Assembly (NCBI GenBank): GCA_051201675.1
Contig: CP179212.1
Coordinates: forward strand, 1,922,001-1,986,000
Length of the DNA: 64,000 bases
DNA from: HTCC2207 sp002685195
GTDB taxonomy: Bacteria; Pseudomonadota; Gammaproteobacteria; Pseudomonadales; Porticoccaceae
Direction: 5' to 3'
Shown: piece by piece, positions 29,177 through 39,113 of the stretch
How positions within the stretch are numbered: position 1 is the stretch's first letter
Layout: every line of letters starts with the position of its first letter
The notes under the pieces: model-generated
Database searches by the model: none
What the model was told of the DNA's origin: nothing
Seen by the model: the letters and a program-made list of their open reading frames with translations, nothing else
Program-made: the position numbers and the translations under genes

Positions 29177-29195
29177 GATAATAATAACCGTTCTC
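29177..29195 (+). promoter_or_regulatory. Fur box
   Basis: GATAATAATAACCGTTCTC matches the 19-base Fur consensus GATAATGATAATCATTATC at 15 of 19 positions. It lies 31 bases upstream of the binding-protein gene of the iron transporter, where it would block transcription when iron is plentiful. Confidence 0.82.
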
Positions 29196-29225
29196 ATATA
29201 GATTTGCTCCAAAAAGGACTCTTTC

Positions 29226-30266
29226 ATGCAACGTTCTACCTCGTTATTTCATACCATTATTACCACAATAGTTGTTAGCCTAGTAGGTATTGCGCCAATA
29301 GAGTCAATAATTGCAGATGAAGTAAACATTTATTCGGCTCGGCAAGAGTCATTGATAAAACCTCTTTTAGACCGGTTTACTCAGAAGACTGGCATCAACG
29401 TAAATATGGTTACAAGTAAAGGTGACGCCCTACTTACAAGATTAAGAAGCGAAGGAATGAACTCTCCAGCAGATTTACTATTAACCGTTGATGCCGGGCG
29501 ACTTTATCGAGCCCAAGAAGCTGGGGTACTTCAAGCAGTCGAATCTTTTGATCTGAATAATAAAATTCCGATTCATCTTCGTAGCTTAGATGGTCAGTGG
29601 TACGGACTGAGCGTTCGTGCAAGGGTTTTGGTTTATGCCAAAGATCGAGTACAACCTAGTGAACTTAGTAGCTACGAGGCACTTTCAGAACCAATTTGGA
29701 AAGGCAGAGTTTGTATTCGTTCGTCCAGTAATATTTACAATCAATCACTGGTAGCCGGCATGATCGCCTCTCAAGGGCTGGCAGATACTGAGACTTGGCT
29801 TGCGGGGTTAGTAAGTAACTTCGCCCGCCCGCCAGCGGGTGGGGATAGAGATCAAATCAAAGCCGTTGCTGCCGGACAATGTGATGTGGCAATCGTCAAT
29901 AGCTACTATCTGGGAGCAATGATCTCATCCAGTGACAAAACTCAACAAGATGCAGCAAGTAAGGTAGCTCTATTCTGGCCCAATCAAAAAGGTCGCGGTA
30001 CTCATATCAATATCTCTGGTATCGGGGTCACCCGAGCCGCAAAGAATATCGAGTCAGCGAAACAGCTTATCAGTTTCTTGGCATCTGATGAGAGTCAACA
30101 ATGGTACGCGGATCGCAACAATGAGTTTCCGGTACGAGATACTGTACAAGTCAGTAGTACTCTGGAATCGTGGGGTTCGTTTAAGGCAGACACCATTAAC
30201 GTCACAGAATTGGGACGTAACAATGCTGAGGCTATTAAAGCCATGGATCGTGCGGGTTGGAAATAA
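29226..30266 (+). CDS. iron(III) ABC transporter, periplasmic binding protein (FbpA/FutA type)
   Basis: The periplasmic receptor that hands ferric iron to the membrane permease. The 346-residue product has a signal peptide (cleavage near IIADE, about residue 31) and starts its mature part with VNIYSARQE, whose Tyr is conserved in the FbpA/FutA/IdiA group. Later it shows the twin-Tyr iron-binding motif NSYYLGAM (about residue 225). Length fits the family. A Fur box lies directly upstream and permease and ATPase genes follow closely, so iron uptake is well supported. Confidence 0.92.
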   Translation: MQRSTSLFHTIITTIVVSLVGIAPIESIIADEVNIYSARQESLIKPLLDRFTQKTGINVNMVTSKGDALLTRLRSEGMNSPADLLLTVDAGRLYRAQEAGVLQAVESFDLNNKIPIHLRSLDGQWYGLSVRARVLVYAKDRVQPSELSSYEALSEPIWKGRVCIRSSSNIYNQSLVAGMIASQGLADTETWLAGLVSNFARPPAGGDRDQIKAVAAGQCDVAIVNSYYLGAMISSSDKTQQDAASKVALFWPNQKGRGTHINISGIGVTRAAKNIESAKQLISFLASDESQQWYADRNNEFPVRDTVQVSSTLESWGSFKADTINVTELGRNNAEAIKAMDRAGWK

Positions 30267-30274
30267 ACTCTCTA

Positions 30275-31930
30275 ATGCCATCCTTGAACTCCACTGGACA
30301 GCCTTCAGGTCACGGTTGGCGCACAAGTTTATTGATTGTCACAACAATTATTGCATTGCCGATGTTAGTTATATTTGCCAGCCTGTTACTACCGTTTTCA
30401 ACCGCCTGGCAACACCTTTTCGAAACCGTGCTAACGGACTATGTAACAAATTCTCTGATTCTAATGATTGGCGTTGGCGTTGGCACTTTAATACTAGGCG
30501 TAAGTGCCGCTTGGCTCACGGGCATGTGTGATTTTCCAGGTCGTAAGATTCTCTCATGGGCTTTTTTACTACCCATGGCTATGCCAGCCTATATTATTGC
30601 TTACACTTACACAGGGATATTGGACTTCTCTGGGCCCATTCAGAGTCTTCTGAGGGGAGTCTTTGATTGGCAGTATGGAGACTACTATTTTCCTCAAGTA
30701 AGGTCTCTCAGCGGCGCCATTTGCATGCTTTCATTAGTACTTTATCCCTACGTCTACATGTTAGTCAGGGTCGCCTTTATTGAACAGTCAACTGCAGTTC
30801 TCGAGGCCAGTCGTAATCTCGGAAAGAGACCTTGGGAAACTCTCTTTCAAGTAGCCATCCCAATGGCCCGCCCAGCCATTGTCGCTGGGGTCAGCCTAGC
30901 GCTGATGGAAACCCTCGCCGACTATGGAACAGTCGCTTATTTCGGCGTTAATGCCTTTACCACAGGCATTTTTAGAACTTGGTATGGCCTCGGAGATCTG
31001 ACTACCGCCGCTCAATTATGTGCATTCTTAATGTTATTTGTATTTGCTCTTATTCTGGCGGAGCGATGGTCTCGGCAACGACTTCGATTCCATCATGATT
31101 CCGCACAAAAAAAAATGGCTCGTATGCAACTTAAGGGTTGGCGCGCAACACTAGCGTTATCGATTGGGATTCTAATTGTTTCTCTCGGGTTCATTATCCC
31201 TGCTGGGCAGTTGGCTCTTTGGGCAGCAACCCGTTTACAGGAAAACTTCAACGGAAACTTTTTAAGCCTACTCTTTAACAGTTTTGCTCTCGCATCGCTG
31301 GCATCTCTTTGTTGTTTAATAATCGCAATATTTTTAGCCTACACAAAAAGAGTCTTCAATTCACGATTGGAGCTTGGCGCTGTAGGAGTTGCCAGCCTTG
31401 GATATGCAGTTCCGGGTACGGTCATTGCGGTTGGTGTGCTAATCCCAATCGCTTGGCTCGATAATCAAATCGATTTTCTGAGTAAAGCATGGTTTAACTA
31501 CCCCACCGGGCTTTTGTTAAGTGGCACCATAGGAATCCTAGTGTTTGCCTATGTCATTAGATTCTTGTCTGTTGCTCTCAATACCGTAGATTCTGGGTTG
31601 ACCGCCATCAAGCCCAGTATCGACGAGTCAGCTCGTTCTTTGGGCGCAACACCCGCCAGGGTCCTCAGCCGTGTCCATTTGCCGATACTGCGAACTAGCC
31701 TGCTTACCGCGCTTTTATTAGTCTTTGTAGAAGTGTTAAAAGAACTACCGACCACGCTGATCCTGAGACCATTCAATTTTAATACGCTGGCGGTTCGAAC
31801 TTATGAGCTTGCCTCTGATGAGCGCTTAATTGATGCAGCACTTCCCGCGCTCGCAATTGTTATAATTGGACTGTTGCCGGTACTACTAATCACTAAAAGT
31901 ATTCTTAATGAGCGCTCGACCAATGAATAA
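30275..31930 (+). CDS. iron(III) ABC transporter, fused permease (FbpB type)
   Basis: A 551-residue inner-membrane permease with two tandem BPD-type halves and about twelve hydrophobic segments. Each half carries an EAA-like loop: EASRNLGKRPWETLFQVAIP in the first and ESARSLGATPARVLSRVHLP in the second, which contact the ATPase. The ATG at 30275 is preferred over an earlier in-frame TTG inside the binding-protein gene. It begins eight bases after that gene's stop and overlaps the ATPase gene by 23 bases. Confidence 0.93.
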   Translation: MPSLNSTGQPSGHGWRTSLLIVTTIIALPMLVIFASLLLPFSTAWQHLFETVLTDYVTNSLILMIGVGVGTLILGVSAAWLTGMCDFPGRKILSWAFLLPMAMPAYIIAYTYTGILDFSGPIQSLLRGVFDWQYGDYYFPQVRSLSGAICMLSLVLYPYVYMLVRVAFIEQSTAVLEASRNLGKRPWETLFQVAIPMARPAIVAGVSLALMETLADYGTVAYFGVNAFTTGIFRTWYGLGDLTTAAQLCAFLMLFVFALILAERWSRQRLRFHHDSAQKKMARMQLKGWRATLALSIGILIVSLGFIIPAGQLALWAATRLQENFNGNFLSLLFNSFALASLASLCCLIIAIFLAYTKRVFNSRLELGAVGVASLGYAVPGTVIAVGVLIPIAWLDNQIDFLSKAWFNYPTGLLLSGTIGILVFAYVIRFLSVALNTVDSGLTAIKPSIDESARSLGATPARVLSRVHLPILRTSLLTALLLVFVEVLKELPTTLILRPFNFNTLAVRTYELASDERLIDAALPALAIVIIGLLPVLLITKSILNERSTNE

Positions 31931-32966
31931 CCAATTAATCTTAGATCAAGTAACCGTCAAGTATGGAGCCATGGCCGCGGTTTCTGATGCTACTTTTTCT
32001 TTAGCAGAGGGTGAAATTGGCTGTCTACTAGGACCCTCTGGATGCGGTAAAACTACCTTGCTAAGAGCCATTGCCGGGTTCGAGCCTGTGTCGACAGGTA
32101 GTATCAGTCTGCATGGAGAATTTATCAGCACACCAAAACACACCAAAGCTCCGGAAGATAGAGCTGTGGGTATGGTATTTCAAGATTTTGCTCTCTTTCC
32201 CCACCTAAATGTTAATAAGAACATTGGTTTTGGCCTCAACAATCTTTCAGGTAAAGAAAAAAACCTACGTATTACTGAAATGTTGGAGCTTGTTGGTCTA
32301 GCAAGTGTCGCAGAGCGCTTCCCTCATGAGTTATCCGGCGGACAACGACAGCGAATTGCTCTGGCAAGAGCATTAGCTCCAAATCCACAAATTTTGTTGC
32401 TCGATGAGCCGTTTTCTAACCTAGATGCGGAACTTCGAACTCAGTTAGCGGCTGAAGTGAGATCGCTGTTAAAGAAAAACAAGGTCACTGCGCTCATGGT
32501 CACCCATGATCAAGATGAGGCCTTCGCTATGGCGGATAAAATTGCACTGCTCAATGCTGGGAATGTTGTGCAAGTAGATACCCCATACAAGTTGTACCAC
32601 AAACCAGGTAGTCTATTTGCAGCGGACTTTATTGGAAAAGGTGCCGTTATCAACGTGGGTATTGATGCAGCAGGCTTATTGGGAAATAACCTGGGTAGCC
32701 TGTCTCTTAACACCCTCCCTGAAGACTTCGGCAACACCGTTAAATTACTAGTACGACCTGATGATATTGCATATGACGATACGTCCGATACGAAGCTAGA
32801 AATTGTTTCTAAATCTTTCCTCGGACCTAACTACCTTTATGAATTAGCTCTGAACGATGGTCAACTTGTACCCTGCTTAACTCACAGTCACGTTGATATT
32901 GCAGTTGGTGATGAACTTCCCGTGCAATTTGATCTGCGGCACGTCGTCATTTTCAATCCTGACTAA
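31908..32966 (+). CDS. iron(III) ABC transporter, ATP-binding protein (FbpC type)
   Basis: The nucleotide-binding subunit of the ferric iron importer. The 352-residue product has Walker A GPSGCGKTTLL near residue 45, signature LSGGQRQRIALARAL near 142, Walker B ILLLDEPFSNLDAELR and the switch His in VTHDQDEAFAMAD. A C-terminal TOBE-like regulatory domain follows (about 240-350). An ATG five codons downstream (31923) is an alternative start. Its stop abuts the stop of a convergent small gene with no base between. Confidence 0.93.
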   Translation: MSARPMNNQLILDQVTVKYGAMAAVSDATFSLAEGEIGCLLGPSGCGKTTLLRAIAGFEPVSTGSISLHGEFISTPKHTKAPEDRAVGMVFQDFALFPHLNVNKNIGFGLNNLSGKEKNLRITEMLELVGLASVAERFPHELSGGQRQRIALARALAPNPQILLLDEPFSNLDAELRTQLAAEVRSLLKKNKVTALMVTHDQDEAFAMADKIALLNAGNVVQVDTPYKLYHKPGSLFAADFIGKGAVINVGIDAAGLLGNNLGSLSLNTLPEDFGNTVKLLVRPDDIAYDDTSDTKLEIVSKSFLGPNYLYELALNDGQLVPCLTHSHVDIAVGDELPVQFDLRHVVIFNPD

Positions 32967-33152
32967 CTATTTTTGTTGGCATTTCTGGTCTCTTTTGCGC
33001 TTCTTTAAAGCGGCTAGCTGCCATTCTGGCAACTTTACTCGAGTATCATAATCGGCGTCTTCGTCATACTCAGACATATCCTCTGACACTACTCTATTGA
33101 GCTTACTCAAGGCTAACTTAAACCATCCGTTTGAAGTTGTTTTATCTGGCAT
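32967..33152 (-). CDS. small charged protein of unknown function
   Basis: A 61-residue soluble protein rich in Asp/Glu in the middle (SEYDEDADYD) and in Lys/Arg at the C-terminus (KKRKRDQKCQQK). I do not recognise a family. The ATG at 33152 follows a GGAGG at 11 bases, a little far; a TTG upstream is less likely. It ends exactly where the ATPase gene ends on the other strand and sits 39 bases after the SMR gene on its own strand, so the two could be cotranscribed. Support is the ribosome site and snug packing. Confidence 0.6.
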   Translation of the reverse strand: MPDKTTSNGWFKLALSKLNRVVSEDMSEYDEDADYDTRVKLPEWQLAALKKRKRDQKCQQK

Positions 33153-33191
33153 AAATATGAAAGCCTCCAACGAGCTGAATAATCTTTATTC

Positions 33192-33521
33192 TCAGGCGTG
33201 AGGTACGCTAAAGGTGTTGACCAATACCACACCGCCAACAATTAGAAATAAACCAAGAATTGCTGGCCACTTGAGTAAGTCTCCATAAAGGACGTACGAC
33301 ATGACAGCTACCAAGAACACGCCTACTCCACTCCATGTAGCATAAACTACCGACAGGGGTATAACCTTCACCGCGTGTGTTAAAAGATAAAAGGAGGACG
33401 CCAAAAGAACGGCTAAAGTAACAGTCGGAATAGGTTTTGAAAAGTTTTGCGTCAACGGTAGCATGAGTGTTCCCGCAACCTCTAAAATAATAGCTCCCAT
33501 TAAAAATAGATAACTTGTCAC
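33192..33521 (-). CDS. small multidrug resistance (SMR) family transporter
   Basis: A 109-residue, four-helix inner-membrane protein, the typical SMR length. The conserved membrane Glu is in the first helix (AIILEVAGTLML, E14). YATWSGVGVFLVAVMSYVLYGD matches the family's third-helix signature. SMR dimers export cationic compounds, or guanidinium in some subgroups, in exchange for protons. This subgroup cannot be decided by eye. A terminator upstream separates it from the S9 peptidase transcript. Confidence 0.9.
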   Translation of the reverse strand: MTSYLFLMGAIILEVAGTLMLPLTQNFSKPIPTVTLAVLLASSFYLLTHAVKVIPLSVVYATWSGVGVFLVAVMSYVLYGDLLKWPAILGLFLIVGGVVLVNTFSVPHA

Positions 33522-33593
33522 GTCTCACATCCTTCAATACGAACCAATTAACTAAATCCCAGCCTAACGCACAAATTACTAATCAAGCAAGCA

Positions 33594-33621
33594 ATAAAAA
33601 GCCGCCTTGAGGCGGCTTTTT
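33594..33621 (-). terminator. rho-independent terminator after the S9 peptidase gene
   Basis: A perfect 11-base stem (AAAAAGCCGCC / GGCGGCTTTTT, 33596-33606 and 33611-33621) with a four-base loop, T-rich on either strand. It lies 17 bases past the peptidase stop. Confidence 0.88.
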
Positions 33622-33637
33622 ATTCATAGATCAAACA

Positions 33638-35629
33638 TTATTTTGACGCTACGGCTTCAGACCCACCGAAGCAATCGTTCTTTAAAAAGTCTAACATTTG
33701 CGTGTAGAACTGAACGTTGTGACGATAAAACAACGTGCTGTAAAAGTGATCAGCACCTTCTAGCCAAAGAGCCTTATGAGGAATATTGGCTTTTTCCAAC
33801 GCGGCTAGATATTTTCGTGCATGTTTAGGTGGCACACGCTGATCAATATCGCCATGAATCACGAATAATGGAATATTAACTTTGGACACTTCTTTGATTG
33901 GAGAGATGCTATCTGCCCACATCCTTATTTGTTCTTCAGATCCCGCCGTCTGGAATCGTTCGATATCACCTCTATAGTAATTCAATTGTTGGATATTATC
34001 TGCAACAGCGGCACCAGCAATAGCACATTGATAGATTTGATCCTCTCGAGAGGCTGCTATTAGCGCTGCATAGCCACCGTATGACCAGCCAAACATAGCC
34101 ATACGATTAGGATCAACCAGACCTTGCTCGGCCAAATACAAGGCCCCATCGTCTTTGTCATCTTGCATCTTACCGCCCCCTTCACCACCATTGATGAAAG
34201 CGGATTTATAAAAATCTAGCCCATAACCTGTAGAACCACGATACTGGGGCTGCAAGACCATATAACCATAGTTAGCTAACAACTGAGCCCAACCGTCATA
34301 ACTAGGGTTTTCGGGCACAAATGGCCCTCCATGGGGCATAACCACCAATGGGTGTGGACCCTCAGAGTTAGGGATCGTAATAAAACCACGTATTAACTTA
34401 CCATCGCGAGACTTATATTTGATCTCCTCTACATCGGCTAATCTGTCGCTAGAGAACCAAGGCATCTCTGACCCAATAACTTGAAACTTTCCATTCTTTA
34501 GCAAGTAGAAGGTCCCGGGATCTCGAGGGCCTCGATTGTAGACCACTATAGTCATCCCATCTCTTGACCTACTTCGGATACTAATTCTATCGGCGTTAGG
34601 TATTATTGATTTTAGCTGTTCATAAATTGCTTTCTCTTCTTCGTCAAAGAATTCACGCTTGAGTTCACGTCCATCGTAAAATCTTACACCGGTTATAGCA
34701 TCTGGATGCTTGTAGCGATTTGAATGAAATATCGGACGTACATCACCATCAGGCCGGCGATAAATTAATTCTTTATGCTGCTTTGTCTTCGGATCGAAAG
34801 ACCAAAGACCGGCGGTGTTGCCACCATTATGAGCAACAACCAATAGATCATTAGGATTCAAGGGGTCTGTACCAAAAACCCTCCATCCCTCAAAATTTTC
34901 ACGGTGCTGGCGATTAATTACCTCCCAACGATTAGACCCTTTTGCTCGATAATAGTCCAAAAACTCGTTGGATGATCCATCGTACCCACTGGCAAATTGA
35001 GGATTACCATAACCATCGAACTGGATACCGCCAATATGCTCAGAACCTCTAGTGATAAGTTTACGAGTCCCCTTTAAAACATCATACTCGTAATAAATAG
35101 GTGATCTGGACCCTTTTTTGTATTCGTAGGTTAGGAATTTTCCAGGCTTGCCTATGATAGGACCTCTGATTCCTCCGCCTGTATTCCTGTCATTCTTAGC
35201 CATACGATTCAACTGCTTGATCGTGTTCTTTTCTGGGTCCTTATGGAGAGTTAGTAGCGCCTCTGTTCCACCATAAGCGCCATCATTAAACCCACCAATC
35301 TTTTCACGGATCATTTGACGAGCAGTGAAGATAATCTGGTTGTCAGTCGCCCAATAAAATCGAGTAATCTCCATCGGAGAGGCATCCATTACAAATGGTT
35401 TAATGCTTAAGTCATTCGCATCATAGACCTCAAGGACTGGATTACCCTCTGCAGAGGGGATTTTTAACAGTGCTAGTCTGTTCCCATCAGAAGAAACACT
35501 CACATTATTCATATCGGCACGCTTAGCCCAATCTTCAATAGAGTAAGGTTCGAGCTCAGCACCTATCGCTGGAAGCAACGAGAAGCCAGAAAGAACAATA
35601 AAAACTGAAATAAAGACTCTTACATTCAT
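33638..35629 (-). CDS. exported S9-family (prolyl-oligopeptidase-type) peptidase
   Basis: A serine peptidase expected to work on peptides in the periplasm or at the surface. The 663-residue product has a signal peptide (cleavage after LLPAIGA, residue 24), an N-terminal beta-propeller region (about 30-390) and a C-terminal alpha/beta-hydrolase domain. The catalytic triad is visible: Ser516 in FGWSYGGYAAL, Asp596 in HGDIDQRVPP and His628 in EGADHFY. The layout matches acylaminoacyl/dipeptidyl peptidases of S9. It lies downstream of a large TonB receptor on the same strand, each with its own terminator, and near a gamma-glutamyltransferase. Confidence 0.93.
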   Translation of the reverse strand: MNVRVFISVFIVLSGFSLLPAIGAELEPYSIEDWAKRADMNNVSVSSDGNRLALLKIPSAEGNPVLEVYDANDLSIKPFVMDASPMEITRFYWATDNQIIFTARQMIREKIGGFNDGAYGGTEALLTLHKDPEKNTIKQLNRMAKNDRNTGGGIRGPIIGKPGKFLTYEYKKGSRSPIYYEYDVLKGTRKLITRGSEHIGGIQFDGYGNPQFASGYDGSSNEFLDYYRAKGSNRWEVINRQHRENFEGWRVFGTDPLNPNDLLVVAHNGGNTAGLWSFDPKTKQHKELIYRRPDGDVRPIFHSNRYKHPDAITGVRFYDGRELKREFFDEEEKAIYEQLKSIIPNADRISIRSRSRDGMTIVVYNRGPRDPGTFYLLKNGKFQVIGSEMPWFSSDRLADVEEIKYKSRDGKLIRGFITIPNSEGPHPLVVMPHGGPFVPENPSYDGWAQLLANYGYMVLQPQYRGSTGYGLDFYKSAFINGGEGGGKMQDDKDDGALYLAEQGLVDPNRMAMFGWSYGGYAALIAASREDQIYQCAIAGAAVADNIQQLNYYRGDIERFQTAGSEEQIRMWADSISPIKEVSKVNIPLFVIHGDIDQRVPPKHARKYLAALEKANIPHKALWLEGADHFYSTLFYRHNVQFYTQMLDFLKNDCFGGSEAVASK

Positions 35630-35732
35630 TTTAAAATACCTTTAAATTTGGACCTTCAATACAAAACTTACGTTTCAGACACCTGGTGTAGACCATACAG
35701 TTAGAGTAAATATGATTAGATTTTAATCAAAA

Positions 35733-35768
35733 ATCAAAAAGCCCTCCCAACGAAGCTGGAAGGGCTTT
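35733..35768 (-). terminator. rho-independent terminator after the 1104-residue TonB receptor gene
   Basis: On the minus strand AAAGCCCTTCC pairs with GGGAGGGCTTT (35758-35768 and 35738-35748, one mismatch) and is followed by TTGATTTTTG. It lies 31 bases past the receptor stop. Confidence 0.8.
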
Positions 35769-35798
35769 AAGAAAGGTCAACTACCCCAACCCACCAAA

Positions 35799-38700
35799 TT
35801 AATTAGCCCCGAAATCGTAACCAACATTAAGAAACAACGTCCGGCCTAAAAGATTATAGCCATAACCGATGGGTGCGTTGTTCATAGAAGACACTTCACT
35901 TCCATCAACTAGCGGAGGAGCTTTGTCAGTAATATTACTTGCCCCTAGCCTAACGAACCAATTGTCTTCTGCATAGGTTACAGACAGCGAATGGGTCATG
36001 TAGTTATCTGCAAACCCAACATCACGACACAGCACATCTACTTGGCCACCCAAGCATGTATCTGAAGTTGTACCTACGTCAGTCGTGTCGTAGATATCAC
36101 TGAACACATCAATTCCGCGAACATCCTGTTCCTGTGAACCGATGAAGTTCGTACGGAGTTGCAGTCTCCATTTCTCGTACTGAAAACGTAGGGTAGAATT
36201 TGCCTTCCAAGCAGGGAAACCCCACTCCTCGGCGAAGTCATCATAATCTTCTACACCCTCATCATCCAAATCACGAATCGAGCGCTCAATTGTGCGATTG
36301 GCTTGAATATCTAACGACACATCAATAGGACGATCCATAATCGTGAACTGATCGGCGAAGTTAATATTTACATCTACACCGCGGCCATTCTCGTTGTCTC
36401 GGTTCACGAAACCCTGATCAATAAAGTCTAAAGTGCTGTCTGCACCTCGCGTTATACGACTACAGTAAGCACTTGAACCCCTCTCATCGTTATAACAGTC
36501 ATACACGATATAACCTGCGCTTGGCTCGATGATAGTGTCTTCAATCTCGACTTCATAATAGGTCGAACTAATGCCAAATTCAAACTCGTTAGAGAACTCT
36601 TGCTCCCACGCAAAACCTGCAGTCCAAGAAGTAGATGTCTCAGGGTCAAGCGTCAAAGAACCTCCAGCGCCCAACTCAACACTGTAAACTTCGTTACCAC
36701 CATTTCTAAAGTTAGTAGGATCAACGCCATTGGCTAGACAGTTCGCAAGTACCTCAGCTTCTCTTGGATCTAATCCAGAGTTGTACTCATCTCCATCTTC
36801 ACCAATTACCCCTCCACCAAATGCTTCTGCAGGAGTAACACAAGGGTCATACACACTGTTAAATCCAGTTTGATTCAGCAGATAGAGTTCCCGTAAATTT
36901 GGTGCTCTAAACGCTGTGCCATAGGTTGCTCGGATTAATAACGAATTGACTGGACGCCATCCGATTTTGAGAGACTCAGTGGTATTACTACCATACAGCT
37001 CATCGTCGGTAAGTCGGGCAGAGGCATTAACTATCAACTCTTCTGCGAGAGGTTTTCCGGCGAGTAGCGGTGCTTCAATCTCAAAGAAAGCTTCTTTAGA
37101 ATCTTTTTCACCCACAGCGCCGCCGTCAGAGAAATAGCCGAAGAACAAACCATCTCGTGCTACAGCATCAGGCATTGAGTTGATCTCGTCCTTTCGATAC
37201 TCAAAACCGACACCTAACATAACTGGGCCAGCTTCCAATTGAGCTATATCACCACTCACGTTCCCTGAGATAATAGTTTGCTCATACTCTGTATCAAAGT
37301 CACGAGAGTCAAACAGGTAGTCTCGCTCAGCTTGAGATGCGAAGTCACCAACTCCCCCGATTGCAAGCAGAGATGGTGCAAACATATCAACGGGTACACA
37401 ACCTGGAGCTGCATCCGAAGCCAATTCGACGCCGGAGTCATTCTCACAAGGTGTGCTGGTGGAAGAATAATTGCCCAGCGCTAGGTCAGTCCGATCGCCG
37501 CGAATACCGTATCGATGGGATTTACCTACGGACTTTGAGTAAGAGATATAAGAATCAAAAGACCAATTACTCAGACTTCCAAAACTAAGTCCGGGCAAAT
37601 CGCCTCGAAGACCACCCACAAATCTTGCATTCTCAAAGCTTGCGTTAGACGATGTTCGATCGCCCGCAACAGCAACTACAGGACGAACAGGCAGAGGACC
37701 GGATGGGCCGTTAGCTAGGAAACCATAGTAGACATCTGGAGTAACACCCTGAGCCGCCAAAAAGGCAGCGGAATAGCCTGGGTTAGTAAACAAAAATTCA
37801 TCTTCTGCCAATCCACAATCAACACCTCTTACTCCATCTGGATTACAGATATTGTAGGGGTTGTTCGCTGGCACTGTGGGGAAGAACTGCGCTGGCTGAC
37901 CCATCTGACTGTAGTCCGATTCCGAGTACAAAGTCTCAAAATAGGCAGTTAGGTTGGAGTCTCCTTCAAAGGTATATTCACCGTAAGCCATGAAGGTAGC
38001 CGTATCATAATCTGGGTACAGATATGCGTCATTCACCGCATCTGATCCATTCAGAATGTAATCACCCCAAGAGACATCTGCTACCCCGTCTCCATCGGTA
38101 TCGTTGTAGAAAGAACCTGCATACGGGCCTCTAAATGTAGAGAAGTCTGGATACCCGCCATTGGCATTACCTGGAGTGTAAAACAGAGTGCCACTCCAAA
38201 GACCGAAAGGGAATGCTGGACTCGCCGATACAGAAGCATAACCAGTCATTGCGCCATACTTACAATCTGTTGGCTTTGCGCCTCGAGCATTTTCCCAGAA
38301 CAGATCCTCTGTTCTGAATGAGCCATCAGACCCGACTTCATAATTTGTCTCACACCCAGCCGTCCAAGGGCGGCTTGCGTAAGTGGCGTGGTGCTCCTTG
38401 TTGTAGTCGAAGCCCATACCAATAAAGCCCCTGTCCCAGACCTTACCCCACGTCAGAGTGAGCGTATCTGTCTCACCACCATCATACTTTGGGGAAGTGG
38501 TACCGAGCTGCACATCAAAACCGTCCAAATCTTTTCTAAGGATGATGTTAGTAACCCCTCCGATAGCATCAGAACCATAAATCGACGATGCGCCATCTGT
38601 GAGAATCTCATAACTTCCTACCAAGCCTTGAGGCACCGAGCCAACGTTTGGTGCATAAGGAGCGCCTTCTGCACCACCTGGTGCCATGCGACGACCATTG

Positions 38701-39113
38701 ATCAATACCAATGTTCGGTCAGCACCTAAACCGCGAAGGTTGATTGATCGAGACCCTGGACCATTGTCTAAAACGAATCCGCTAAAAGTAAGATCAATTT
38801 GCTGGCCTGAGGCTGATGTGGATGACTGCAGGATATCGGCAGCATTTAGCAGGCCGGCTTCCCGAGATACGTCAGCTGTAATGATTTGCAAAGGAGAGAT
38901 GCTGTTGAAGGTAGATCGCTTAAATCGCGAACCAGTGACCACAATCTCTTCGACACTCCCGACATCCTCATCTTGAGCGGTGTCTGACTCAACCGCTACA
39001 ACAGTTTCACTTTCAACGGCGTCCTGGGCATAGGTAGCGGAGGCTACGAATATTAGGGCCGGAGAGGCAATTAGAGCCAGACTCTTAAAGAGCCATGTAT
39101 TTCTAAATTTCAT
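35799..39113 (-). CDS. large TonB-dependent outer-membrane receptor
   Basis: A 1104-residue receptor, far longer than a siderophore receptor (about 700). It has a signal peptide (cleavage after ATYAQ, about residue 29) and an acidic linker. A TonB-box-like VEEIVVTGSRFKR is followed by a plug domain with INLRGLGADRTLVLINGRR and EILTDGASSIYGSDAIGGVTNIIL, and by a barrel that ends NVGYDFGAN. Extracellular parts carry several Cys pairs and acidic segments. In marine gammaproteobacteria receptors of this size often take up oligopeptides or glycans. With an S9 peptidase and a gamma-glutamyltransferase next to it, a peptide substrate is my inference. A GGGAG site precedes the ATG. Confidence 0.92.
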   Translation of the reverse strand: MKFRNTWLFKSLALIASPALIFVASATYAQDAVESETVVAVESDTAQDEDVGSVEEIVVTGSRFKRSTFNSISPLQIITADVSREAGLLNAADILQSSTSASGQQIDLTFSGFVLDNGPGSRSINLRGLGADRTLVLINGRRMAPGGAEGAPYAPNVGSVPQGLVGSYEILTDGASSIYGSDAIGGVTNIILRKDLDGFDVQLGTTSPKYDGGETDTLTLTWGKVWDRGFIGMGFDYNKEHHATYASRPWTAGCETNYEVGSDGSFRTEDLFWENARGAKPTDCKYGAMTGYASVSASPAFPFGLWSGTLFYTPGNANGGYPDFSTFRGPYAGSFYNDTDGDGVADVSWGDYILNGSDAVNDAYLYPDYDTATFMAYGEYTFEGDSNLTAYFETLYSESDYSQMGQPAQFFPTVPANNPYNICNPDGVRGVDCGLAEDEFLFTNPGYSAAFLAAQGVTPDVYYGFLANGPSGPLPVRPVVAVAGDRTSSNASFENARFVGGLRGDLPGLSFGSLSNWSFDSYISYSKSVGKSHRYGIRGDRTDLALGNYSSTSTPCENDSGVELASDAAPGCVPVDMFAPSLLAIGGVGDFASQAERDYLFDSRDFDTEYEQTIISGNVSGDIAQLEAGPVMLGVGFEYRKDEINSMPDAVARDGLFFGYFSDGGAVGEKDSKEAFFEIEAPLLAGKPLAEELIVNASARLTDDELYGSNTTESLKIGWRPVNSLLIRATYGTAFRAPNLRELYLLNQTGFNSVYDPCVTPAEAFGGGVIGEDGDEYNSGLDPREAEVLANCLANGVDPTNFRNGGNEVYSVELGAGGSLTLDPETSTSWTAGFAWEQEFSNEFEFGISSTYYEVEIEDTIIEPSAGYIVYDCYNDERGSSAYCSRITRGADSTLDFIDQGFVNRDNENGRGVDVNINFADQFTIMDRPIDVSLDIQANRTIERSIRDLDDEGVEDYDDFAEEWGFPAWKANSTLRFQYEKWRLQLRTNFIGSQEQDVRGIDVFSDIYDTTDVGTTSDTCLGGQVDVLCRDVGFADNYMTHSLSVTYAEDNWFVRLGASNITDKAPPLVDGSEVSSMNNAPIGYGYNLLGRTLFLNVGYDFGAN

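Noticed and set aside
30088..30531. 147-codon plus-strand frame overlapping the iron permease start
   Set aside because: It overlaps both the binding-protein and permease genes out of frame and shows no family features.
33208..33537. 109-codon minus-strand frame overlapping the SMR gene
   Set aside because: It runs out of frame across nearly the whole SMR gene, whose four-helix family signature is clear.
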